A stretch of 64,000 nt of DNA from an uncultured Lachnospiraceae bacterium. Lineage in GTDB: Bacteria; Bacillota; Clostridia; Lachnospirales; Lachnospiraceae. Both the position numbers and the translations under genes were made by a program. The notes beneath the pieces are model-generated. The model worked only from the letters and a program-made list of their open reading frames with translations. It was not told the DNA's origin and searched no databases. Below, one piece after another: positions 57,504 to 64,000 of the stretch (position 1 is the first letter of the stretch; every line of letters starts with the position of its first letter). The stretch spans positions 1 through 64,000 of the forward strand of contig CAKRYY010000008.1 in assembly GCA_934432885.1 (NCBI GenBank), in the 5' to 3' direction.

Positions 57504-59189
57504 CTACCCGTGTAAGTAACCGTCTATGACATTCCAGATAGCAGGCCGCTCAAAGCCCAGCTTCCATGCGCTCACACCTGCAATATTGTAATTTGTCATA
57601 ACATTCAGTTTTACCTGTATCGACTGCTCATCCTCCAGCCATACCTGATAAAGAATGCCGTTTTCTTCAAATTCTGCATAATTCTGGCAGGTCGTCTCAT
57701 CCCATACCGCCTGCACGCCATGATTTGCAAGGAAATTCTCCGCAGATTCCATTCCGACTGCATCGCTCGTCACGCTGCCACCTTCGGTCTTCCATACTCT
57801 TGTATAAAAGGGAATTGCGTTGATTACCTTTTCCGCCGGTACTTCTTCTACCGTTTTCTGAATTCCGGTCTCTACAAAATCAATAGATGCAACGCTTCCG
57901 GCTTCTTCGCTTCCGGACCAGTGCTCATCATATCCCATAATTATGACATAGTCTACTACTTCGCCCTGCTGCCGTCTGCCATAATGCGCTGTATTTCCAA
58001 TCGGTACATAATTGTCTACCGAAAGTACGATGCCGTTTGCCCTGCAGGGAATCGAAAGTTCCCGCAGAAACTGAACAAAATGCTCTCCCGTTTTTTCACT
58101 TAACTGCTCAAAATCAATGTTGATGCCGTCCATGCCGCAGGCTGCCGCTGCCTGCACCAGTCCTTCTATCAGATGCGTCCGCTTCGTTGTCGAAGACAGC
58201 ACACTATAGGTATCTACCTCGTCACTGAAGTTATCAACCAGTCCCCAGACCTCCAGCCCCTTCTGATGTGCCTTTGCCACATAGTCCGTGGACGCAATGC
58301 TTGTAAAGTTGCCTTCATTGTCACTTAAAGAAAACCATGTCGGAGAAATGGTATTGAGCCCCTGGGTCGCCGCCGTCACCTCATCAAAGGTTGCATTTCC
58401 CGCCTGATTCATAACCTGATGCCAGCCCATGCAGATTGTATAATCCTTCTGGATGCTGGTATAGACCGGTTCCTCATAGTCTGTGACCGGCTCAGGCTCC
58501 CTGGTATGAATATCCTTTAAAAATTTCTTCTCCACATAACCGATATAAGCATCTGCCTTTACCTTTGCCCAGGTATCCATCTCTTCCAGAACAACGACTT
58601 CCCTGCCAGCATCGATTTCCTCCAGAATATCGCTCTTGATTCCGCCCTGATACCGTATCTGCGTATGCTTGCTAAGCGTAGCAGCCGTCTGCTCCTGCCA
58701 GTTGGTATAAACCTGCATGCGATTTGGTTCTGTAAAGGGTTCGTAAGAAAAGTTTGTGAAGTTTTTCACATAATCTGCCGCAATATAAAGCGTATCCCCT
58801 TCATACCTGGATACCAGATAGCCCGCATCCTGCGGCGCACCCGCCTGTGTATACACTGCGCTTCCAATCTGCGTACTGATTATATCATCCGGCGTCGTAT
58901 ATAAGAGCAGCCCTTCCAACTTATCCTCATAAAAGCGCTCATTCAGATACTGATGCACGGTATCAATTGAAAAATAATAACAGCCGTCCAGCAAAAGCGC
59001 CTTCTCCGGCAGTAATTCATCCTGCAATATAATTGCCACTTCATCCGGCTCCTGAAGGTCAAAGTACGCCTCCAAATCCGCCTTTTCCTTTGAATAAGAA
59101 TATTTTTCTTTTATTTTGACTCCCAAACTTGCTGCAACTATCACAAATATGAGGACGATTGCAACCAATGCCGGAATTATCTTTTTCAT
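57504..59189 (-). CDS. Membrane-anchored GH18-family glycosidase with SH3-like domain
   Basis: I choose the ATG at 59189 (GGAGCGG upstream); the frame runs 35 codons further without a ribosome site. The 561-residue protein has one N-terminal membrane helix (residues about 3-22). A copper-amine-oxidase-like/stalk region of about 150 residues follows, then an SH3-like segment (VVVLEEMDTWAKVKADAYIGYVEKKFL). A GH18 barrel with the catalytic DGINIDFE motif (DxxDxDxE pattern) completes the protein, ending AGVSAWKLGFERPAIW. This is the architecture of YaaH/YdhD-like cortex or cell-wall glucosaminidases. It likely acts on peptidoglycan at the cell surface. Confidence 0.88.
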   Translation of the reverse strand: MKKIIPALVAIVLIFVIVAASLGVKIKEKYSYSKEKADLEAYFDLQEPDEVAIILQDELLPEKALLLDGCYYFSIDTVHQYLNERFYEDKLEGLLLYTTPDDIISTQIGSAVYTQAGAPQDAGYLVSRYEGDTLYIAADYVKNFTNFSYEPFTEPNRMQVYTNWQEQTAATLSKHTQIRYQGGIKSDILEEIDAGREVVVLEEMDTWAKVKADAYIGYVEKKFLKDIHTREPEPVTDYEEPVYTSIQKDYTICMGWHQVMNQAGNATFDEVTAATQGLNTISPTWFSLSDNEGNFTSIASTDYVAKAHQKGLEVWGLVDNFSDEVDTYSVLSSTTKRTHLIEGLVQAAAACGMDGINIDFEQLSEKTGEHFVQFLRELSIPCRANGIVLSVDNYVPIGNTAHYGRRQQGEVVDYVIIMGYDEHWSGSEEAGSVASIDFVETGIQKTVEEVPAEKVINAIPFYTRVWKTEGGSVTSDAVGMESAENFLANHGVQAVWDETTCQNYAEFEENGILYQVWLEDEQSIQVKLNVMTNYNIAGVSAWKLGFERPAIWNVIDGYLHG

Positions 59190-59366
59190 CTGTTCCGCTC
59201 CTTTCCAATCGTCCCCATTATAACAGACTATTTTTCTACCGTCATTACCTTTTGACGTTTTTTGTAGTTTGCAGGCGCAGTATTTTGTCGGCATAAAGGT
59301 TCCCTTTTTCTGTTTCCTTTTCTTTACAGCGCCTGCGAGCTTGCATGCAAACTCTTTTCTTTTTTA

Positions 59367-59582
59367 TTATCCTAATTTAATTCTGTCATACCTTAGCTGC
59401 GTCAGTCTGCCGTCTTCATCGTGTACATAGTCAGGCATGTAAACCGCATCCTCATTTACGCAGCAGGTCCATGCCAGTTCTGCCGCAGACACACGCCTGC
59501 CGTCCAGATACAGGTCTGTACCATCTTTTGCAATTTCTTCAAGCTGCTTTCGCATATCCTGCAGCCTTTCTTCCTGCAGCAA
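59367..59582 (-). CDS. Small conserved-looking protein, function unknown
   Basis: A 71-residue protein. It appears to start at a TTG with GGAGGAGA nine bases upstream. An N-terminal helix rich in Glu, Gln and Arg is followed by DLYLDGRRVSAAELAWTCCVNED and a Tyr/Asp-rich C-terminus. No signal peptide or membrane helix is seen. I do not recognise the family. The good ribosome site and sensible amino-acid composition make it a probable real gene. Confidence 0.6.
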   Translation of the reverse strand: MLQEERLQDMRKQLEEIAKDGTDLYLDGRRVSAAELAWTCCVNEDAVYMPDYVHDEDGRLTQLRYDRIKLG

Positions 59583-59822
59583 TCTAAATCTCCTCCTCTC
59601 TGTTTTTAATTAGAAGATTCGGAGACAGGAAAGAAACTCTGTGATATATTTTATTCCTACGAATCTTCTTTCATTTTCTGGTAAAAATGGTATAAAATAA
59701 TCTGAAACGAGATGCACAGACGTGTATGCGCGCATAAAATAATTGAAATACTACCCAGACAGGTGGTAAAACAATCTTAAAGCTTTGAATTATAATGTTG
59801 AATCTCGGTGGAAATTTCTGAT

Positions 59823-59870
59823 GCCCCGCAGTTGCACTGGGCTTATAAGACTCTCCCGCAGTCGCGGAAG
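59823..59870. other. Twin GC-rich hairpins, possible decayed mobile-element end
   Basis: GCCCCGCAGTTGCACTGGGC (59823-59842) and CTCCCGCAGTCGCGGAAG (59853-59870) are adjacent hairpins in an otherwise AT-rich region. Leftward they are followed by CCGAGATTCAAC. The look recalls the 3' end of IS200/IS605-type elements, but no transposase or TnpB gene is present. Confidence 0.35.
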
Positions 59871-59887
59871 CTCTTTGATGAAACACT

Positions 59888-59965
59888 TTATTTCATATTG
59901 TGCTTCATAACTGTGTAGATAATAGATATAATATATATAGAAGAAATAGACGGGCATTCATCATA
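59888..59965 (-). CDS. Possible 25-residue hydrophobic peptide
   Basis: ATGATG starts a short frame, MMNARLFLPIYIISIIYTVM and then KHNMK, with a hydrophobic middle and basic end. GGGG is just upstream, and a good promoter and a hairpin precede it. It may be a leader or toxin-like peptide, or chance. Confidence 0.3.
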   Translation of the reverse strand, partial: YDECPSISSIYIISIIYTVMKHNMK

Positions 59966-60031
59966 CCCCTGCGGCAAAAATGCTACTGCCTCCTTTCAGA
60001 TACAGATTGTCTGAAAGCATCTCTGTTTATT

Positions 60032-60060
60032 ATTATATCGTATCCCTTCTATTTGTACAA
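60032..60060 (-). promoter_or_regulatory. Orphan leftward promoter
   Basis: TTGTAC (60055-60060), 17 bases, TATAAT (60032-60037). The predicted transcript carries a TTTCAGA/TCTGAAA hairpin, then AGGAGG, but no long reading frame. Confidence 0.55.
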
Positions 60061-60109
60061 GAGCTTTGGTAAATTTATGAAAATTTAAGGATTCTGTAAA
60101 ATACTGCTA

Positions 60110-60138
60110 TTGACTTGCCTAATCAATGAGTATAATAT
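60110..60138 (+). promoter_or_regulatory. Putative promoter of mecA
   Basis: TTGACT (60110-60115) with TAATAT (60133-60138) 17 bases on; an overlapping TATAAT at 60131 gives a 15-base spacer. Confidence 0.5.
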
Positions 60139-60151
60139 ACTTGTAACAACA

Positions 60152-60187
60152 AAGCGGCTTTTCACATTACCGTTAAAGTTGCTTTTT
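60152..60187 (+). terminator. Terminator-like hairpin in the mecA leader
   Basis: AAGCGGCTTT (60152-60161) pairs fully with AAAGTTGCTT (60175-60184) if G-U pairs are allowed, followed by TTT. It lies between the promoter and mecA and could attenuate transcription. Confidence 0.5.
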
Positions 60188-60248
60188 CACTATAATATTT
60201 CGATTTTTTATCATCTTTATAATGATAGTCAGATAAGGAAGTGATCCT

Positions 60249-61022
60249 ATGAAAATTGAAAAAGTGAATGACCATCAAATCCGCTGTACTCTGACAAAAG
60301 CAGACCTGGCTGACCGTGAATTAAAAATCAGTGAGCTTGCTTATGGTACAGAAAAAGCAAAGTCCCTGTTTCGTGATATGATGCAGCAGGCTTCTTTTGA
60401 ATGTGGTTTTGAAGCGGATAATATTCCGCTTATGATAGAAGCAATCCCGTTAAACTCCGAATGTATCGTCCTGATTATTACAAAGGTCGAAGATCCTGAA
60501 GAATTAGATACCCGGTTTTCAAAATTTGCGCCTTCTGTTCACGATGGCGAGGATGATGACAGTGCAGATGATACCGACAGCTACAGCGCAGGAGCAGACG
60601 ATGTTCTTGACCTGTTTAAACGTATTCACGAAGGAAAGATCAGTGAAATATCAGGTAAATCCAGCGAAGCTGCTTCTCTTTCTGCCCTGGCAGACGACGA
60701 GGATGACATTTCAGCGCTTGTCGATACCGACTTAACGAGAGTATTCTCCTTCCGTCATTTGAATGAACTGCTGCGTCTTGCCCATATTCTGCGGGATTAC
60801 TATAACGGCAGCAATTCGCTCTATCGCAATCAGAATACGCAGACCTACGCGCTCGTTCTTTCCAAGAGCTCACATACGCCGGAGGAATTCAATAAAATCT
60901 GCAACGTTATCTCCGAGTATGGCAGACTGGAAAAGTCCTCTTTGGCAGCTGCAGCTTACTTAAACGAGCATTGTGAGCTCTTTATTGAAGAAAATGCGCT
61001 GCAGGCGCTTTCAGAAATTTAA
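60249..61022 (+). CDS. mecA: Adaptor protein MecA
   Basis: A 257-residue adaptor that delivers substrates to the ClpC-ClpP protease. The N-terminal substrate-binding domain begins MKIEKVNDHQIRCTLTKADL and includes FECGFEADNIPLMIEAIPLNSECIVLIITKVEDPEELDTRF. An acidic linker (GEDDDSADDTDS) follows, then the C-terminal ClpC-binding domain with SSLAAAAYLNEH. In Bacillus MecA controls competence and sporulation regulators. Its upstream leader holds a terminator-like hairpin. GGAAGTGA precedes the ATG. Confidence 0.92.
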   Translation: MKIEKVNDHQIRCTLTKADLADRELKISELAYGTEKAKSLFRDMMQQASFECGFEADNIPLMIEAIPLNSECIVLIITKVEDPEELDTRFSKFAPSVHDGEDDDSADDTDSYSAGADDVLDLFKRIHEGKISEISGKSSEAASLSALADDEDDISALVDTDLTRVFSFRHLNELLRLAHILRDYYNGSNSLYRNQNTQTYALVLSKSSHTPEEFNKICNVISEYGRLEKSSLAAAAYLNEHCELFIEENALQALSEI

Positions 61023-61034
61023 TTTCTAGTTTAA

Positions 61035-61110
61035 GAGTTTGCGCGCAAACTCTCTGCGCATGAGCGGTGTCTGCAAGGCAAAATTCAGCTCCGCGAGTTG
61101 CATATCTTAT
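61035..61110. repeat. 76-bp interspersed repeat, copy 3
   Basis: Same length and clear similarity to 9404-9479 and 9575-9650, with several substitutions; begins GAGTTTGCGCGCAAACTC. It lies between the mecA stop and its terminator. Confidence 0.8.
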
Positions 61111-61119
61111 TTCATATAA

Positions 61120-61150
61120 AAAAGCAGCATCCCTTCGGACGCTGCTTTTC
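61120..61150. terminator. Bidirectional terminator between mecA and DUF1858 gene
   Basis: AAAGCAGC-TCC pairs with GGA-GCTGCTTT around CTTC, with A and T runs either side. Confidence 0.9.
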
Positions 61151-61167
61151 TATTTTTTCTCCCGCAC

Positions 61168-61362
61168 TTAGCCAAGCGCTTCAATCTGCTTCATAAGTCC
61201 ATCAATATCCATACCATGTACCATAGCCGCTTCCTCTAGGGTCTCTCCCTGTGCGGAAGGACATCCCAGACAGTGCATGCCAGCCGCCATCAGCACCGGC
61301 GCAACTTCAGGTTTTGTCTGAAGGATTTCACCTATTGTCATGTCTTTTGTGATTCCTGCCAT
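61168..61362 (-). CDS. DUF1858 domain protein
   Basis: A 64-residue protein beginning [20 protein letters not shown], with [25 protein letters not shown], the hallmark of DUF1858. The Cys-Leu-Gly-Cys pair may bind metal or act in redox. Members occur beside hybrid-cluster and other redox proteins in anaerobes, but no role is established. AGGAGG precedes the ATG. It is divergent from the pyruvate formate-lyase locus. Confidence 0.88.
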   Translation of the reverse strand: MAGITKDMTIGEILQTKPEVAPVLMAAGMHCLGCPSAQGETLEEAAMVHGMDIDGLMKQIEALG

Positions 61363-61512
61363 TTTTTCTACCTCCTGTGCATATTTTCCAAAACTGCCTT
61401 TTCATTATAATACTTTAACCATCTATTCGCAAGTTATCCACGATTTTCACAAATTTTTAGAAAGTTTTCATATTTTTTATAAGCTTGTATACAAAAAAAT
61501 ACATGCCTGTCC

Positions 61513-61542
61513 TTGACGTTTTCATGCTTTAGCACTTATAAT
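61513..61542 (+). promoter_or_regulatory. Promoter of the pyruvate formate-lyase locus
   Basis: TTGACG (61513-61518), 18 bases, TATAAT (61537-61542), about 57 bases before the start codon. Confidence 0.75.
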
Positions 61543-61598
61543 ATTGTCACAGGATTAACATTAGTTTCATCTAAAATTTGATAGGAGGCTATTTCAAA

Positions 61599-63638
61599 AT
61601 GAGACCAGAATGGAAAGATTTTGTAGGCGGAAAATGGGATTCTGAAGTCAACGTACGTGACTTCATCCAGAAGAACTACACTCCCTATGATGGAGATGAG
61701 TCCTTTTTAGCCGGCCCTACACAGGCAACAAAAGATCTGTGGGCACAGGTACTTGATTTACAGAAAAAAGAGCGTGAAGCAGGCGGCGTTCTTGATATGG
61801 ACACAAAGGTAGTTTCCACAATTACCTCTCATGGTCCTGGATATCTTGATAAGAGCAAAGAAAAAATCGTTGGTTTCCAGACCGACAAGCCTTTCAAACG
61901 TTCTCTTCAGCCTTACGGCGGTATCAGAATGGCAGAGAAAGCTTGCGCTGACAACGGCTATGAAGTAGACCCTGAAATCAGTGAGTTCTTCTCCACACAT
62001 AGAAAAACACACAATGCAGGCTGCTTCGATGCTTACAATCAGGAAATGAGAGCTTGCCGTACATCTCACATCATCACAGGTCTTCCGGATGCTTACGGAC
62101 GTGGACGTATCATCGGCGACTACAGACGTGTTGCTCTGTATGGTATTGACTACCTGATCGAAGACAAGCAGGCACAGAAGGATTCTACCGGACGTGTTAT
62201 GACAGACGATGTAATCCGTCTTCGTGAAGAAATTTCCGAGCAGATTACAGCATTAAAGATGATGAAGGAAATGGCTGCTTCTTATGGCTTTGATATTTCC
62301 AAGCCGGCACAGAACGTTCAGGAAGCAATCCAGTGGACATACTTCGGATACCTTTGCTCCGTAAAAGAGCAGAACGGTGCTGCAATGTCTCTTGGACGTA
62401 CTTCTACATTCCTTGACTGCTATGCACAGAGAGACTTAAAGAACGGAACTTTCACAGAGGAAGAGATTCAGGAATTCGTAGATCACTTCATCATGAAGCT
62501 TCGTTGCGTTAAGTTCGCTCGTACACCTGAATACAACCAGATTTTCGCAGGCGACCCGGTATGGGTAACTGAGTCTCTTGGTGGTGTAGGCGTTGACGGA
62601 CGTCACATGGTAACAAAGATGAGCTTCCGTTATCTGCATACACTGGAGAGCCTCGGTGCAGCTCCGGAGCCGAACCTGACAGTTCTCTGGTCTACAAGAC
62701 TTCCTGAAGCATGGAAGAAATACTGCGCTAAGATTTCCATCACAACATCTTCCATCCAGTATGAGAACGATGACTTGATGAGAGTTACTCATGGTGATGA
62801 CTATGGTATCGCTTGCTGCGTATCCTCTATGGTTATTGGTAAAGAGATGCAGTTCTTCGGCGCTCGTGCAAACCTTGCAAAGTGCCTGCTGTACGCTTTA
62901 AATGGTGGTATCGACGAAGTTACCAAGAAACAGGTTGGACCGAAGTATCGTCCTGTTGAAGGCGACGTTCTTGATTATGATGATGTTCTTGCTAAATTCA
63001 TGGATATGATGGAATGGCAGGCAGATGTATATGTAAATACTCTGAACATTATCCACTACATGCACGACAAATACTGCTATGAGAGAGCAGAGATGGCTCT
63101 TCATGACAGAGACGTTAAGCGTTACTTCGCAACTGGTGTTGCTGGTCTTTCTATCGTTGCTGACTCTCTCTCCGCTATCAAGTATGCAAAGGTAGAAGTT
63201 ATCCGTGACGAGGACGGCATCATCGTTGACTTCAAGACAACCGGTGACTTCCCGAAATATGGTAATGATGATGACCGTGTAGACCTGATCGCTCAGCACA
63301 TCGTTCATAGATTCATGACCGCAGTAAGAAGACATCATACCTACAGAAATGGTATCCCGACAACATCCATCCTTACCATTACTTCTAACGTAACCTATGG
63401 TAAGGCAACAGGTAACACACCTGATGGACGTAAGAAGGGACAGCCTTTCGCTCCTGGTGCTAACCCGATGCACGGACGTGACACACATGGTGCTGTCGCA
63501 TCCCTGTCTTCTGTTTCCAAGCTTCCGTTTAAGGATGCTCAGGATGGTATCTCCAATACCTTTACCATTATTCCTGGCGCACTTGGTAAAGAGGATCAGG
63601 TATTCTCCGGCGACATCGAAATCGATCTTAACAAATAA
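61599..63638 (+). CDS. pflB: Pyruvate formate-lyase catalytic part, lacking the glycyl-radical domain
   Basis: The start is the ATG at 61599 with GGAGG upstream. The 679-residue protein matches PFL from [13 protein letters not shown] to the end. The catalytic pair is Cys406-Cys407 in [30 protein letters not shown] and the C-terminal [20 protein letters not shown] are present. Intact PFL has about 750-760 residues and continues with the DGY...GGQHLNVNV and RVSGYA glycyl-radical segment. Here the frame stops at DIEIDLNK, just before that domain. The missing part is encoded two genes downstream, so this looks like a genuine split enzyme. It splits pyruvate and CoA to acetyl-CoA and formate. Confidence 0.93.
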   Translation: MRPEWKDFVGGKWDSEVNVRDFIQKNYTPYDGDESFLAGPTQATKDLWAQVLDLQKKEREAGGVLDMDTKVVSTITSHGPGYLDKSKEKIVGFQTDKPFKRSLQPYGGIRMAEKACADNGYEVDPEISEFFSTHRKTHNAGCFDAYNQEMRACRTSHIITGLPDAYGRGRIIGDYRRVALYGIDYLIEDKQAQKDSTGRVMTDDVIRLREEISEQITALKMMKEMAASYGFDISKPAQNVQEAIQWTYFGYLCSVKEQNGAAMSLGRTSTFLDCYAQRDLKNGTFTEEEIQEFVDHFIMKLRCVKFARTPEYNQIFAGDPVWVTESLGGVGVDGRHMVTKMSFRYLHTLESLGAAPEPNLTVLWSTRLPEAWKKYCAKISITTSSIQYENDDLMRVTHGDDYGIACCVSSMVIGKEMQFFGARANLAKCLLYALNGGIDEVTKKQVGPKYRPVEGDVLDYDDVLAKFMDMMEWQADVYVNTLNIIHYMHDKYCYERAEMALHDRDVKRYFATGVAGLSIVADSLSAIKYAKVEVIRDEDGIIVDFKTTGDFPKYGNDDDRVDLIAQHIVHRFMTAVRRHHTYRNGIPTTSILTITSNVTYGKATGNTPDGRKKGQPFAPGANPMHGRDTHGAVASLSSVSKLPFKDAQDGISNTFTIIPGALGKEDQVFSGDIEIDLNK

Positions 63639-63672
63639 GTAAACGGCTCTTTTTGACAGGGAGGCACAGGCT

Positions 63673-63873
63673 ATGGACGATAAAAAAATAGAAGAACTCG
63701 TAAAAATGCTGGATTCCGGCATGGCAATGGGAGTAGGACATGTCAATGTTGACACTGACCTTTCCTTGAACGAAGCAACTAACGTCCAGACTATGGGATG
63801 TACGGACTGCTCCAGAACCCCGCTTGCCTGCAGCGTGCCTACCCTGCAGCAGGGTCTTGACGACTATCAGTAA
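63673..63873 (+). CDS. Small Cys-containing protein related to the start of the PFL radical domain
   Basis: A 66-residue protein with GGGAGG well placed before its ATG. Residues 5-30, IEELVKMLDSGMAMGVGHVN and onward, line up by eye with the start of the next gene product, VDNLVSLLDGYAVKGGHHLN and onward. It lacks the RVSGYA glycyl-radical loop. The C-terminal half has Cys-Thr-Asp-Cys plus a third Cys (MGCTDCSRTPLACS), which could bind iron or zinc or be redox active. It lies between split PFL genes in an obvious operon. Function unknown; possibly an accessory or damage-response subunit of the split enzyme. Confidence 0.75.
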   Translation: MDDKKIEELVKMLDSGMAMGVGHVNVDTDLSLNEATNVQTMGCTDCSRTPLACSVPTLQQGLDDYQ

Positions 63874-63899
63874 CTTAAATCTTTAAGGAGGAATTTATT

Positions 63900-64000
63900 A
63901 TGGCAGCAAATGCAGCTCAGGTTGATAACCTCGTATCTTTATTAGATGGTTACGCAGTAAAAGGCGGACATCATCTGAACGTTAACGTATTAAACAGAGA
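63900..64000 (+). CDS. Separate glycyl-radical domain of pyruvate formate-lyase (GrcA-like), partial
   Basis: Starts at 63900 with AAGGAGG upstream and runs off the window after 33 residues. VDNLVSLLDGYAVKGGHHLN and VNVLNRE match the beginning of the C-terminal radical domain of PFL and of the stand-alone YfiD/GrcA protein, which in E. coli can replace a damaged PFL C-terminus. Here the main gene has no such domain of its own, so this protein would be obligatory for activity. The RVSGYA loop with the radical Gly should lie just outside the window. Confidence 0.88.
   Translation, partial: MAANAAQVDNLVSLLDGYAVKGGHHLNVNVLNR

Noticed and set aside
59671-59886. 71-codon leftward frame
   Set aside because: It runs through the twin hairpins, has no ribosome site at its start, and its composition does not look like a protein.
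63639-63672. Frameshift or sequencing error in pflB
   Set aside because: The frame ends in a proper stop, and both following frames have their own strong ribosome sites and starts; no single indel restores a full-length PFL because an extra Cys-containing gene intervenes.

Overview
The window looks like chromosome from a spore-forming anaerobic Clostridia, most likely Lachnospiraceae. The grounds are the sporulation genes (spoVT, spoVG, a cwlD-type amidase), a GlgC/GlgD pair, Firmicutes-style T-box and preQ1 leaders, a fermentative pyruvate formate-lyase locus, and an F1Fo ATP synthase whose c subunit carries the Na+-binding signature. This placement is inferred from gene content, not from a search. 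I see no tRNA, rRNA, CRISPR array or intact insertion sequence.

Layout. 1-2171 is the end of a polysaccharide-use operon (partial acetylesterase, GH43 enzyme). 2247-9340 holds plsC facing a leftward lipoprotein-ddl-murF cell-wall operon, then an amidohydrolase, a GIY-YIG protein and a LytM-fold membrane protein. 9341-9764 is repeat-rich. 9765-15720 has a calcium-loop protein, an aconitase-family hydratase and glycogen phosphorylase. 15855-19542 is ileS with an Ile T-box leader. 19808-31838 holds pncB, spoVT, a PTS EIIC-EAL fusion, a YoaK-type membrane protein, a small alarmone synthetase, a chemoreceptor, mfd and pth. 31932-34620 is glgC-glgD-spoVG. 34988-40430 is rightward: murC, a DnaA-box-like cluster, the primosomal dnaB/dnaI pair, prs, and queT with a preQ1 leader. 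40435-44145 has a large unknown surface protein and a methyltransferase. 44225-51261 is the complete atp operon. 51495-59582 holds a DUF402 protein, a hydrolase-comEB-upp-rpiB-tsaC operon, cwlD, a deletion-fused azlC/azlD remnant, a GH18 protein and a small unknown gene. 59583-60248 has no confident gene but contains several signals. 60249-64000 has mecA, a DUF1858 protein and the pyruvate formate-lyase locus.

How the genes fit together. Cell-envelope synthesis and remodelling recur (plsC, ddl, murF, murC, cwlD, two hydrolases). Glycogen synthesis and breakdown are both present (glgC, glgD, glgP). Energy conservation is represented by the ATP synthase and pyruvate formate-lyase. Several proteins keep a catalytic fold but lack the catalytic residues: a GH9-like lipoprotein, a LytM protein and a C39-like domain.

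The most striking locus is at the right edge. Pyruvate formate-lyase ends exactly before its glycyl-radical domain. That domain appears as a separate gene running off the window. Between them lies a 66-residue cysteine-containing protein whose N-terminal half resembles the start of the radical domain. Other items to check are tandem 9-mers resembling DnaA boxes before the primosome genes, the sugar-transporter-like EIIC-EAL fusion, and a 76-bp repeat family present in three copies.
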